Counted from the first letter of the stretch, positions 1 to 8,375 are shown. The stretch: 28,028 bases of DNA from Candidatus Peregrinibacteria bacterium (GCA_014729615.1 WJJQ01000043.1:1-28028); one strand, 5' to 3'. Numbers and translations are program-made. The notes: generated from the letters alone by a model not told the origin.

Positions 1-54
1 GCCATGTATATAACGCTTCTTTTCAGCTTTCATTACAAAAAAGCTTAAAAACAT
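1..54 (-). CDS. possible N-terminus of a gene leaving the window (partial)
   Basis: Reading the minus strand from an ATG at 54, 18 codons stay open to the window edge (begins MFLSFFVMKAEKKRY). The frame is also open upstream of this ATG back to a UGA near 147. The ATG has A at -3, as most starts here do, and an extended -10 motif lies about 40 bases upstream. No family can be recognised from so short a piece, and an open run of this size can occur by chance. An alternative start is the ATG at 33-31. Confidence 0.25.
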   Translation of the reverse strand, partial: MFLSFFVMKAEKKRYIHG

Positions 55-93
55 TGTTGATTGCTCATATTCATCAGGGTTAAAGTACACATA

Positions 94-102
94 ATTATAG
101 CA
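94..102 (-). promoter_or_regulatory. candidate extended -10 promoter, minus strand
   Basis: The minus strand reads TGCTATAAT here, a perfect -10 hexamer preceded by the TGn extension. No -35 hexamer is visible at 16-18 bases. It would start RNA near 87 and serve a gene leaving the left edge. The rest of the 1-347 stretch shows no RNA gene or clear repeat; it includes a small AGCTTT/AAAGCT inverted repeat near 26-45. Confidence 0.3.
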
Positions 103-311
103 GAAAGAAGCCAAAATACACGCTTTCGGGCTTGCGAACGGCTGTCAAATTGTGTCGCGATAACCATCAAATAATGACTACCCTAAGCCAAAAATGCAAA
201 CCCGCCCGGTCTAAAATTTTTCTAAAATATGGTGTAATCAAAAACAATTAATTAGTATGATTACTTACCCATGATCTTGTCCAAATTGGCGACTTAATAG
301 AATAACACCTA

Positions 312-340
312 TTGACAAACCATCATTTTTATAGTTAAAA
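312..340 (+). promoter_or_regulatory. candidate promoter for the 348 gene
   Basis: A perfect TTGACA (312-317) is followed 17 bases later only by a poor TTAAAA (335-340). A better -10, TATAGT at 330-335, is spaced 12 bases, which is too close. If the 17-base pairing is real, RNA would start next to the ATG at 348, making an almost leaderless message. Weak call. Confidence 0.25.
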
Positions 341-347
341 AAGGACA

Positions 348-1559
348 ATGTCAAAAAAACGCTCCACTAAATCCGAAAAAAAAATAGAAAAAGCACCATG
401 CGTTGTTTCCGCAACCAAGCCAAACACCAAAAAAAGAATCATAGGAATCGGCGTTCTTATTGCGTCGGCAATTGCCGCAATAGTGCCAAGCAAATGCGAA
501 CAAACACGCGATCCGAAAACCATTACAGAAGAAAATCCTTTAAAGCATCCCCAATTTGACCCTAAAACTTACTCCCCACCTCAAAAAGGACAAATAGTAT
601 CAGCAACAATCTCTGACAAAAACGCTAAAACCGTCATTTTTATTCCGGATATTCACGCAAAAGAAAACGTCTTTCAATCCACCGGCTCAATCGCCCCGGA
701 AACGGACGGATTAAAAACCCAAAAAGAAATCTACGCAATTGTCACGGACGCAATTACAAAATACGGACAATTTCCTTTAGCGATAGAAAGTTGGTCCGAT
801 CATGGCGACAAAACTTTTCAAATAAATGTGGGCCAAGATTTTCTAACCGAACTCGCTTCCGACAAATCTGAAAAAGAAAGAAAAGCCGCCGCTGAAAAAC
901 GCATCGGCAAAGACCGCATACCCGCGGGCTCCCTTCTGGCCGCTACTTATCAAGACACTATTATTCCCATTCCCACACACAATCAAGAAGACGAACTGGA
1001 AAATGCCGTAACAGCCTCTAACATTATCAGTTTTAGCGAATTAATGGAAAAAAACGCATCCTGCCAAACAATTCCGGGCATTAAAAGTACATTAAGTATT
1101 ACCGACGCGGCAGCCCTTTTTGAAACCGGCAATAAATCAAAACCCGTTTTAGATTGCTGGTGCTCATATCAAACATTGTATAGAGATTTTCATGCAAAGT
1201 TTTTTCATGACAGAACCATTAAAGTTCCTCAAACAGAAGCTTTGCACGCATTTCAATATCCGAGCGATCTTGTAATGGCCATTGGCGGAGTCTGGCACTC
1301 CCATGCATTCAGAGAAAAAATTAAAGACTTGAATGCGAATATAATTGTAGTTTCGCCAAAAACCGCTTTACCATTTGTAAAAGATTCCATTGATGGCATG
1401 GAATACGAATCCCCATATCTGGATGATAATGAACAAACCTGTGCCAAATGGGAAAAACTAAACAGCACTTACGTAAACAAAGCAAAAAACATCATCCAAA
1501 CGCACATAAGAAACAAAATGCAACAGATCCTTAAAGAAGAAGCGGCAAAAGTAAAATAA
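348..1559 (+). CDS. membrane-anchored protein, possible distant ChaN/TraB/EreA-like fold
   Basis: The protein has 403 residues and no confident family. A Lys-rich N-terminus is followed by one hydrophobic segment at about residues 31-47, which reads as a signal anchor; Cys50 is not in a proper lipobox. The rest is soluble and probably outside the membrane. Three motifs stand out: a beta-strand ending in FIPDIHA (D101, H103), then LAIESW (E147), then a late strand with AIGGVWHSH (H317, H319) followed by IIVVSP. This spacing resembles the GExH / E / GxxH pattern of the TraB-ChaN-EreA (Tiki-like) group, with DIH replacing the first motif. That likeness is my inference. AAGGA lies only 2 bases before the ATG, closer than a normal ribosome binding site. 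It precedes the ATPase operon by 160 bases and is probably a separate unit. Confidence 0.8.
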   Translation: MSKKRSTKSEKKIEKAPCVVSATKPNTKKRIIGIGVLIASAIAAIVPSKCEQTRDPKTITEENPLKHPQFDPKTYSPPQKGQIVSATISDKNAKTVIFIPDIHAKENVFQSTGSIAPETDGLKTQKEIYAIVTDAITKYGQFPLAIESWSDHGDKTFQINVGQDFLTELASDKSEKERKAAAEKRIGKDRIPAGSLLAATYQDTIIPIPTHNQEDELENAVTASNIISFSELMEKNASCQTIPGIKSTLSITDAAALFETGNKSKPVLDCWCSYQTLYRDFHAKFFHDRTIKVPQTEALHAFQYPSDLVMAIGGVWHSHAFREKIKDLNANIIVVSPKTALPFVKDSIDGMEYESPYLDDNEQTCAKWEKLNSTYVNKAKNIIQTHIRNKMQQILKEEAAKVK

Positions 1560-1622
1560 TTATATCACAACATATATTTTATTTACCGCTACTGAGCTTT
1601 AAAAATAATGATTTTTTCAGCA

Positions 1623-1651
1623 TTGACTTTTTAAAAAAGTGATCCTAAACT
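1623..1651 (+). promoter_or_regulatory. candidate promoter of the A/V-type ATPase operon
   Basis: TTGACT (1623-1628), 17-base spacer, TAAACT (1646-1651): 5/6 and 4/6 matches to the sigma-70 consensus at ideal spacing. It lies in the 160-base gap before the first ATPase gene and would give a leader of about 60 bases. No other promoter-like pair was seen in this gap. Confidence 0.5.
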
Positions 1652-1719
1652 CTCCGCGTTAAAAAATAGGGTACCTTATTAAACATAAGCTATCTTTTCG
1701 CATATTAATCATAAAAACC

Positions 1720-2049
1720 ATGAGTTCACACACAGACCAAATTGAAGAAATAAAAAAAGCAGAACATACCGCAAAACATGCCATTGAAAACGCCAAAACC
1801 GAAAATGATAAAAAAATATGGGAATTGCAAAATAAAATCAGCACCGACCTTAACAACAAAGAAGCTGATTTAAAAGATGAAACAGAGAAAAAAATCACCC
1901 TAGCCGAAGAAGAAGCGGCAAAAATAAAACAAGAAAGAATTGCCGACGGTTCTTCAACCATTGGATCAGTCAAATCAAACGCGGAAAACAAAAAAAGCGA
2001 AGCAATTTCGCATGTGCTCGCAAAATTCAATGAATTTATTAAAAACTAA
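1720..2049 (+). CDS. atpH: A/V-type ATPase peripheral-stalk subunit H (G; ntpF position)
   Basis: A 109-residue, highly charged helical protein. It is rich in Lys, Glu and Ala, has an AE-x2-A-x3-IENAK pattern near the N-terminus and almost no Gly or Pro before about residue 77, as expected for a long coiled coil. In A/V-type ATPases this small subunit pairs with subunit E to form the peripheral stalk that stops the catalytic head from rotating. The identification rests on composition plus position: first gene of the operon, ending 2 bases before subunit I, exactly where ntpF sits in Enterococcus hirae. Sequence conservation in this family is low, so a search could return only a generic coiled-coil match. 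Confidence 0.75.
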   Translation: MSSHTDQIEEIKKAEHTAKHAIENAKTENDKKIWELQNKISTDLNNKEADLKDETEKKITLAEEEAAKIKQERIADGSSTIGSVKSNAENKKSEAISHVLAKFNEFIKN

Positions 2050-2051
2050 AC

Positions 2052-4022
2052 ATGGCAATCGCCAAAGTAAAAAAAGTAGAATTCATAGCTTCAAATCAGC
2101 ACAAAAAAGCAATACTTGAAGAAATTCAAAAATCCGGAGTATTTCATATTTCAGATATCAGCGATGATTTCGAAACCACTATTAATGACAATGAACTAAG
2201 CGACCTTCAACAAAGCGAATTGCTTTTTGCCAATGCGAATTTTGCGATCAAGGTACTGACTCCATACGAAAAAAAGAAAGGACTGTTTCCGGATCCAATT
2301 ACTTTAACCGAAGAAGAATTAGTTGAAAAAGCCAAAAATGTTAACATCAAGGATATCACAAAAAAATGTACCGAACAGGAAGACGCAATAATTAAAGCCA
2401 AAAATGAAAACGCCATCCTAAATGAAGAGTTAAAAGTACTTGAGCCCTGGAAAAATTTAAAAACCAGTTTAAAAAATAGAAACGGCAGTGATAATTATGC
2501 TTCAATTTTTGTTTTAATAAAAGCTACCAATTATGAAAAAGTGGTCAAAGACGTAATCGAAATTACAAATTTAAGTAGTATTGAAAAAGTTAGCGACAAT
2601 GAAAAAGACATTGCCGCTGTGATTATTTTCGATCGCGAATATGAAAAAGAAATTAAGAAAATTTTAGTGGATAACAAAGCTGTTGAAGCGGAACTGCCCG
2701 AAACCGACACATTGGTAAAAGACTACATTCACAACACCAAGGAAAAAATCCATTCTAATGAAAAACAAATCAAAGAATCAGAAAAAGAACTTGAAAAACT
2801 GGCAAAACACTTGGACGATTTGAAAATTCTTCACGATTACCTTTTATGGGACCAGGATAAATTAAATTCAAACAGAAAAATCGGCTCGACAAACTACACA
2901 TTTGCAATAAAAGGATGGATGCCCGAAAAAAACATTCCCGCTTTCAAAGAAAAGCTACAAAAAATTAGCAACGAATTTGAATTAACTGAAATCACGCCCA
3001 CTGAAAATGAAACGGCTCCGGTAATCATAAAGAACAGCCGTGTTACAAATCCGTTTGAAACATTGACCAAAATGTACGGCTTGCCCAAATATAACGAACT
3101 TGATCCGACTCCATATCTATCAATTTTCTTTGTAATTTATTTCGCCCTTTGTTTAACCGACGCCGGGTATGGAATCTTGATGTTTGTAGCGACTTTCATG
3201 GCTTTGAAATTTATAAAACTGGGAGAAGGAATAAAAAAATTGGTTAGACTGCTAATGTACGGAGGAATATTCACGACCATAATCGGCATCCTTTTCGGAG
3301 GCTGGTTTGGTCTAACGGCAGAAGAAGTACCTGCTTTCCTAACTTACACCACGGCAAGCGGAGAGCAATTTTTCTTGCTTCAACAAATCAACGCGGTTAC
3401 CAATCCGCTGGCTGTTCTGATTTTATCACTTGCGCTGGGATACCTTCAAATTTTAGTGGGTATTTTCATGAAATTCATTCATGACTTTAAAACCGGCAAC
3501 AAACTTGATGCCGTGCTTGATACCGGAACCTGGGCTTTTATGCTGACCGGAATCGCCGTTTTTGTGTTGGGAGCAGCAGGTGTGTTACCAACCGCCGAAA
3601 TTGGAAAATGGTGGGTTATTGCCGGTGCGGCCCTTTTGATTCTTACACAAGGACGTGCAAGCAAAAACATTGTTGGAAAATTCTTTACCGGAGTTTTAAG
3701 CCTTTACGGATTAGTCGGTTACATGAGTGACGTACTTTCATACTCACGTTTATTGGCGCTTGGCCTTGCAACCGCAATTATCGGTCTGGCTGTAAATGTA
3801 ATCGTAAACCTTGCGGGTGGAATTCCATATATTGGATGGTTATTGGCGGCAATCATTTTCGTTGGAGGACATTTATTCAATTTGCTGATCAATACACTTG
3901 GATCATTCATTCACTCGGGTCGTCTGCAATTTGTGGAATTTTTCAGCAAATTCATGGAAGGAGGAGGAAAAGAATTCACTCCGCTTGAACGAAAAACCAA
4001 ATACGTCTTTATAAAACAATAA
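2052..4022 (+). CDS. atpI: A/V-type ATPase membrane subunit I (a-subunit)
   Basis: 656 residues, the usual size for the family. Residues 1 to about 345 form a charged cytoplasmic domain with a helical arm at about 220-275. From about 350 onward there are seven or so membrane helices. The segment SYSRLLALGLA places the essential arginine at R566; this residue faces the ion-binding carboxylates of the K ring and drives ion release. The C-terminal GGGKEFTPLERKTKY motif is also typical. The subunit forms the two ion half-channels and links the ring to the peripheral stalks. It starts 2 bases after the H subunit gene and is followed 30 bases later by the K subunit gene. Confidence 0.97.
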   Translation: MAIAKVKKVEFIASNQHKKAILEEIQKSGVFHISDISDDFETTINDNELSDLQQSELLFANANFAIKVLTPYEKKKGLFPDPITLTEEELVEKAKNVNIKDITKKCTEQEDAIIKAKNENAILNEELKVLEPWKNLKTSLKNRNGSDNYASIFVLIKATNYEKVVKDVIEITNLSSIEKVSDNEKDIAAVIIFDREYEKEIKKILVDNKAVEAELPETDTLVKDYIHNTKEKIHSNEKQIKESEKELEKLAKHLDDLKILHDYLLWDQDKLNSNRKIGSTNYTFAIKGWMPEKNIPAFKEKLQKISNEFELTEITPTENETAPVIIKNSRVTNPFETLTKMYGLPKYNELDPTPYLSIFFVIYFALCLTDAGYGILMFVATFMALKFIKLGEGIKKLVRLLMYGGIFTTIIGILFGGWFGLTAEEVPAFLTYTTASGEQFFLLQQINAVTNPLAVLILSLALGYLQILVGIFMKFIHDFKTGNKLDAVLDTGTWAFMLTGIAVFVLGAAGVLPTAEIGKWWVIAGAALLILTQGRASKNIVGKFFTGVLSLYGLVGYMSDVLSYSRLLALGLATAIIGLAVNVIVNLAGGIPYIGWLLAAIIFVGGHLFNLLINTLGSFIHSGRLQFVEFFSKFMEGGGKEFTPLERKTKYVFIKQ

Positions 4023-4052
4023 ATAATTTAATAATCTTAACAAAAAATAACT

Positions 4053-4544
4053 ATGACAGAATTTTTTGCAGAAATGGGTGGTTTAGCCCTTGCAATAGCG
4101 GGAGCCTCTATAGCGGTAATCCTGGGAGGAATTGGATCCTCAGTTGGCGTTGGACTTGCAGGTCAAGCCGGTGCCGGAGTTGTAACCGAACAACCTGAAA
4201 AATTCGGTAAAGTACTTGTACTTGAAGCGTTACCCGGTACTCAGGGTATTTACGGATTCCTTGTCGGATTCCTTATTCTTCTTGTCACGGGAATTTTAAC
4301 AGGCGAACCGAAAGACCTTTCAATCGCGCAAGGTTGGCAACTTTTCTTCGCGTGCTTTCCCGCCGGTCTTGCTTGCTTACTTTCCGGTATTCACCAGGGT
4401 AAAGTAACAGCCGGTGGTATGAACATGGTTGCGAAAGACGAATCCAACATGGGTAAAGCCATGGTACTTTCAGCGATGGTTGAAACATATGCCGTACTTG
4501 GATTCTTGGTTAGTGCTCTACTTGTATTCTTCATTAAACTTTAA
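4053..4544 (+). CDS. atpK: A/V-type ATPase ring subunit K, double hairpin, predicted Na+ type
   Basis: 163 residues forming four membrane helices, i.e. two fused helical hairpins, as in the 156-residue Enterococcus hirae NtpK. The first hairpin has LPGTQGIYGF, where the archaeal carboxylate is replaced by Gly; the second has AMVETYAVLGF with the single ion-binding carboxylate E144. By alignment by eye, the NtpK sodium ligands L61, T64, Q65, Q110 and E139, plus Y68, correspond to L60, T63, Q64, Q115, E144 and Y67 here. This predicts Na+ rather than H+ transport, with one ion site per four helices. An ATG internal to this gene opens a longer frame for subunit E, but that is overlap by chance. 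Confidence 0.96.
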   Translation: MTEFFAEMGGLALAIAGASIAVILGGIGSSVGVGLAGQAGAGVVTEQPEKFGKVLVLEALPGTQGIYGFLVGFLILLVTGILTGEPKDLSIAQGWQLFFACFPAGLACLLSGIHQGKVTAGGMNMVAKDESNMGKAMVLSAMVETYAVLGFLVSALLVFFIKL

Positions 4545-4548
4545 GGAC

Positions 4549-5109
4549 ATGGCGTTACACGACATCCTAGAAAAAATTAAACAGACCGCTCAAACTGAAA
4601 TTGAGCAATTAAACAAATCTTTCGACCAAAAAAAGGAAGATTTGGAAAAAAGTTATGAATCCGCGTTAAGTCAAATGACCGAAGAAGAACAAAAAAAGGC
4701 TGAATCCAGAATTAATAAAATTAAGGAAGCGGCCAAAAACGAAGGTGACATGGAAGTTAAAAATCAAACGTTGAAAGCTAAACGAGAAATAATCGGTGAA
4801 ATAATCAACGATGCGATTGAAAAAGCTTCAACTGCTGACAATTACGAAGAATTACTGACACAATTGCTAAAAAAAGCTCAGTTGAATTCGGCAACTGTAA
4901 TTCCCGCCAAAGGAAAAGAAAACGAAACTAAAAAAGCAATTGAAAAATCGGAAGTAAAATATGACTTGTCATCGGAATCTAAAAACATTAAGGGCGGATT
5001 CATACTCAAAAGTGAAAAAGTTGAAATCGATAATTCATTCGAAACGCTTATCGGCAATCAACTGAAACCGCTTCTTGAAATCGAACTCAATAAATTACTT
5101 TTTTCATGA
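4549..5109 (+). CDS. atpE: A/V-type ATPase peripheral-stalk subunit E
   Basis: 186 residues. The N-terminal half (to about 90) is a charged coiled coil with repeated Lys/Glu heptads; the C-terminal part is the globular domain ending with TLIGNQLKPLLEIELNKLLF. It pairs with subunit H to form the outer stalk holding the A3B3 head. The frame stays open upstream into the K gene as far as 4429, but the ATG at 4549, 4 bases after the K stop, gives the normal family N-terminus (MALHDILEKIK). An AAGGA at 4543-4547 touches the start with a 1-base gap, so it is unlikely to act as a ribosome binding site. The UGA stop overlaps the start of subunit C as ATGA, suggesting translational coupling. Confidence 0.92.
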   Translation: MALHDILEKIKQTAQTEIEQLNKSFDQKKEDLEKSYESALSQMTEEEQKKAESRINKIKEAAKNEGDMEVKNQTLKAKREIIGEIINDAIEKASTADNYEELLTQLLKKAQLNSATVIPAKGKENETKKAIEKSEVKYDLSSESKNIKGGFILKSEKVEIDNSFETLIGNQLKPLLEIELNKLLFS

Positions 5110-6155
5110 GTCAACAGGTAAACAATTACGATTTTGCCTATAGCGTGGGCGTAGTACGTGCGCTTGAAAACTTTCTGCTCAATCAAAACGAAGTGGAAAG
5201 AATGATGCTTGCCAAAGATGCAAAAGATGCGTTTAGAATTCTTAACGAAACAGACTACGCTGACAACAAAGTGGGCATAGATAACCCCGCGGACTTTCAG
5301 AAGGTATTAAACGAAGGATTAATCGACATTAAAAAAAGACTGGATAACATTACTCCAAACAAAGAGATTATTAACATTCTTTGGCACTTTTATGATTTCC
5401 ACAACATAAAAACGATCATGAAGGCCAAACTCAGCGGCAAAAAATATGAAGAAATTGAACATTTGTTAATGGCCGATATGGGAGCGATTCCGGTTGAAGC
5501 TTTAAGAGTTTTCATTATCGAGGAAAAGGACACTTCATTCGGTTTAAGCTGGGACAAAGCGGAAAGCTTTTTGAAAGAAAAAATCCGCCGCTGTGAATGG
5601 ACCTATGAAAAAGGAAAAAGAAATCCTCAGATTATTGATCTTTATCTCGATCAAAAAATGATGAAACTGGCCCATAAAATCGCCAGAGATTATGGAAACG
5701 AGTTTCTTCATAAATACATAAAAATACTAATCGATCTGACCAACATAAGACTGATGTTTAGAATGAAATCACAGAACAAAAGCCAGGAACTTTATGAAAT
5801 GGCAACAATGTGGGACGGAACAATCCCCCACACTAAATTTATAAACGCATATAAACAGAGTCTCTCTGAATTTCCGGCAACAATGTCCGCTACTCCGTAT
5901 GCGAATATTGTTGAAAAGGGATACAAAGCATATACCGAAGAAGATTCATTTCTTGAGCTGGAAAAAGGAACAGAAAATTATCTGACCGACTACATTAAAC
6001 AGGCAAAATTAAAACCATTCGGGCCGGAGCCTCTAATAGCCTACTTTTTGGCAAAGAAAAACAATGCGCTTCTAATTCGAATGCTTTTAATCAGCAAATT
6101 GAACAATATAGACCCTGAAGAAATCAGAGGAAGACTCAGACAACTTTACTCATAA
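5106..6155 (+). CDS. atpC: A/V-type ATPase subunit C (d-subunit)
   Basis: 349 residues, normal for the family, with no membrane segments. It is mostly helical, with segments such as YDFHNIKTIMKAKL and LIDLTNIRLMFRMK, which match the repeated helical-domain signature of subunit C/AC39. This funnel-shaped protein sits on the K ring and socket-fits the central D-F shaft, coupling shaft rotation to the ring. It begins inside the stop of the E gene (ATGA overlap) and ends 2 bases before the F gene. The position between E and F is the standard ntp order. Confidence 0.93.
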   Translation: MSQQVNNYDFAYSVGVVRALENFLLNQNEVERMMLAKDAKDAFRILNETDYADNKVGIDNPADFQKVLNEGLIDIKKRLDNITPNKEIINILWHFYDFHNIKTIMKAKLSGKKYEEIEHLLMADMGAIPVEALRVFIIEEKDTSFGLSWDKAESFLKEKIRRCEWTYEKGKRNPQIIDLYLDQKMMKLAHKIARDYGNEFLHKYIKILIDLTNIRLMFRMKSQNKSQELYEMATMWDGTIPHTKFINAYKQSLSEFPATMSATPYANIVEKGYKAYTEEDSFLELEKGTENYLTDYIKQAKLKPFGPEPLIAYFLAKKNNALLIRMLLISKLNNIDPEEIRGRLRQLYS

Positions 6156-6157
6156 TT

Positions 6158-6520
6158 ATGAAGCAAAAATATTCAATAGCAATAATCGGCAACAAAGAAG
6201 CGATCCTTGGGTTCAAGGCGTTGGGACTTAAAACCTTCAATGCCAACACAAACGAAGAAGCGATTGAACTTCTTTATCAATTGAAAGCGGAAAAAATAAT
6301 GAATGAAGAAACAAAAGAAGAAAGACCGGCCTACGCGATTATTTTCATCACCGAGGAACTTGCCATGAATATACCTAAAGATGATTATAAAAAAATAAGT
6401 AAAGGCGCGTTGCCCGCGATTGTCCCCGTACCCGGAAGTAAAGGTGCCACAGGATACGGAATCAAGAGAATTGGAAAAATGGTGGAACAAGCTGTTGGTA
6501 GCGACATTTTTAAAGAATAG
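6158..6520 (+). CDS. atpF: A/V-type ATPase central-shaft subunit F (ntpG position)
   Basis: 120 residues, slightly longer than the usual 100-110. It starts with YSIAIIGNKEAILGFKALGL, the strand-turn-helix signature of subunit F, and ends with a helix ahead of GSDIFKE. A charged insert near residues 48-58 (IMNEETKEERP) probably accounts for the extra length. Subunit F binds D to form the rotor shaft and can modulate activity. It is one of few genes here ending in TAG. The 60-base gap to the A gene is unusually long for this operon and contains a piece of the repeat found before fusA. Confidence 0.93.
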   Translation: MKQKYSIAIIGNKEAILGFKALGLKTFNANTNEEAIELLYQLKAEKIMNEETKEERPAYAIIFITEELAMNIPKDDYKKISKGALPAIVPVPGSKGATGYGIKRIGKMVEQAVGSDIFKE

Positions 6521-6523
6521 GCC

Positions 6524-6542
6524 AGGCACCCGACGCGCGAAG
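6524..6542 (+). repeat. truncated copy of the fusA-leader repeat
   Basis: AGGCACCCGACGCGCGAAG matches the first 19 bases of the repeat copy at 12359-12377 with a single difference (C for T at base 12). It stops abruptly within the GCGAAGC hairpin core and gives way to AT-rich sequence. It sits 3 bases after the atpF stop and before atpA. A 19-base near-match of this GC-rich motif in an AT-rich genome is unlikely by chance. Confidence 0.75.
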
Positions 6543-6580
6543 AAATTCAATAAAAAATTTAAAACTATAATTAAAAAAAT

Positions 6581-8338
6581 ATGTCACAAGGAACTATAAC
6601 GAAAGTATCGGGACCGCTTGTAAAAGCCAGCGGAATGAAATCCGCGAAAATGTACGAAGTGGTTCGGGTTTCCGAAGAAAAGCTTATGGGTGAAATCATT
6701 GAGCTTGACGGAGACGAAGCATCAATTCAGGTATACGAAGACACAACAGGACTTGGACCCGGCGAACCCGTATACTTAACGGGTCAAACCATGTCCGTGG
6801 AACTTGGCCCAGGTCTGCTTGAATCCATTTACGATGGAATTCAAAGACCGCTTGCCTTGATCGAAAGAGAAGCGGGCGCTTACATTACCCGTGGAATCGA
6901 CGTACCCGCTCTTGATTACGAAAAGAAATGGGAATTCAAACCAACAGTAACCAACGGTCAAAAGGTTATAGGTGGTGACGTACTTGGTGAAGTTGAAGAA
7001 ACAACACTAATTAGCCACAAAGTAATGGTTCCTCCAACAATTCAAGAAGCAACCGTTGAAGAAATCAAGGGTGGATCATTCAATGTTAAAGAAACAGTTG
7101 CCGTATTAAAAGACTCTAATGGAAAAACACATGAAATTGCCATGATGCAAAAATGGTCAATTAGAAATCCCCGACCGGTTCAAGACAAGAAAATACCAAA
7201 CGAACCGCTAATCACAGGTTCAAGATCAATCGATACAATGTTCCCGATGGTAAAAGGCGGTGCCGGATGTATTCCCGGACCTTTCGGAGCGGGTAAAACC
7301 GTAACACAACAATCCCTTGCAAAATTTGCGGACGCGCAAGTAATCGTTTACATCGGATGCGGAGAACGTGGAAACGAGATGACTGACGTACTTATGGAAT
7401 TCCCCGAACTAAAAGATCCAAGAACGGGCGAACCTTTGATGAAACGAACAATAATGATCGCAAACACATCAAACATGCCCGTTGCGGCTCGTGAAGCATC
7501 TGTTTATACTGGTATTACAATTGCCGAATATTACAGAGACATGGGATATCATGTAGCGTTAATGGCCGACTCAACATCTCGATGGGCGGAAGCGATGCGT
7601 GAAATGTCGGGACGTCTTGAAGAAATGCCGGGTGAAGAAGGGTATCCCGCTTACTTAGGTTCAAAAACTGCACAATTTTATGAAAGAGCAGGATATGTTG
7701 AATGTATGGGTTCCGACGAAAGAAAAGGTTCCGTATCGGTAATCGGAGCGGTATCTCCTCCCGGTGGAGACCTTTCAGAACCCGTAACTCAAAACACGCT
7801 TCGTGTTACCAAAGTATTCTGGGGACTGGATGCCAAACTGGCATACAAACGTCATTTCCCTGCCATCAACTGGTTAAACAGCTACTCACTTTACGTTGAT
7901 AACATTCGTGATTACTGGAAAAAAGAAGTTGCCGAAGACTATGCTGACGTACGTTCACAGGCGGCGGATCTATTGCAACAAGAAGCAAAACTTGAAGAAA
8001 TTGTAAGACTTGTTGGTATGGATGCTCTTTCACCAAAAGAAAGACTGATTCTTGAAACGGCCAAATCAATCCGTGAAGACTTTTTGTTCCAAAACGCGTT
8101 TGATTATGTAGATGCTTTTACTCCGCTTAAAAAACAATACTGGGTACTGAGATGCATCTTATCAATTTATAACGAAGCTTTAAAAATTGTGGATAAAGAA
8201 GGATTCGAAATCGAAAAACTATTGCAATTGCCCGTATTACAAAAGGTGGCCAAATGTAAAGACATCATGCCGGAAGAATTACATAAATTCGAAGCGCTTG
8301 AAAACGAAGTAAAACAAGAAATCGGCAATCTGGCCTAA
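6581..8338 (+). CDS. atpA: A/V-type ATPase catalytic subunit A
   Basis: 585 residues, full length. The Walker A loop GPFGAGKT is at 233-240 (K239), followed by CGERGNEM with the catalytic glutamate region and by LMADSTSRWAEAMREMSGR. The non-homologous bulge domain typical of A-type catalytic subunits fills roughly residues 115-185. Other hallmarks are EMPGEEGYPAYL and GAVSPPGGDLSEPVTQ. It hydrolyses or makes ATP in the alternating A3B3 head. It sits between F and B in standard order. No Shine-Dalgarno motif precedes the ATG; the upstream 35 bases are almost pure A/T. Confidence 0.99.
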   Translation: MSQGTITKVSGPLVKASGMKSAKMYEVVRVSEEKLMGEIIELDGDEASIQVYEDTTGLGPGEPVYLTGQTMSVELGPGLLESIYDGIQRPLALIEREAGAYITRGIDVPALDYEKKWEFKPTVTNGQKVIGGDVLGEVEETTLISHKVMVPPTIQEATVEEIKGGSFNVKETVAVLKDSNGKTHEIAMMQKWSIRNPRPVQDKKIPNEPLITGSRSIDTMFPMVKGGAGCIPGPFGAGKTVTQQSLAKFADAQVIVYIGCGERGNEMTDVLMEFPELKDPRTGEPLMKRTIMIANTSNMPVAAREASVYTGITIAEYYRDMGYHVALMADSTSRWAEAMREMSGRLEEMPGEEGYPAYLGSKTAQFYERAGYVECMGSDERKGSVSVIGAVSPPGGDLSEPVTQNTLRVTKVFWGLDAKLAYKRHFPAINWLNSYSLYVDNIRDYWKKEVAEDYADVRSQAADLLQQEAKLEEIVRLVGMDALSPKERLILETAKSIREDFLFQNAFDYVDAFTPLKKQYWVLRCILSIYNEALKIVDKEGFEIEKLLQLPVLQKVAKCKDIMPEELHKFEALENEVKQEIGNLA

Positions 8339-8375
8339 AGACTTAGTAAAAACAATAATAATTAATAATCATACA

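Noticed and set aside
121..131. CGCTTTCGGGC, the reverse complement of 11 bases of the fusA-leader repeat
   Set aside because: Only 11 bases match and the flanks do not align; a match this short is expected by chance in 28 kb, so I do not count it as a repeat copy.
1592..1620. Inverted repeat CTGA + AAAAAT / ATTTTT + TCAG after the 348 gene, as a terminator
   Set aside because: The stem is mostly A-T pairs with a 5-base bulge and no GC-rich base, and no clean U-run follows; too weak to call.
4429..4548. Extended N-terminus of subunit E starting inside the K gene
   Set aside because: The added 40 residues do not look like subunit E and the overlap of 116 bases with K is unlikely; the ATG at 4549 gives the family start.
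6566..6571. TATAAT before atpA as an internal promoter
   Set aside because: No -35-like hexamer at 15-18 bases and the predicted RNA start would be about 4 bases from the ATG; in such A/T-rich sequence the hexamer is likely chance.
7702..7899. Overlapping open frames in other phases of atpA, atpB, fusA and ribosomal genes
   Set aside because: They lie wholly inside strongly conserved genes, lack starts in good context and have compositions expected of frame shadows.
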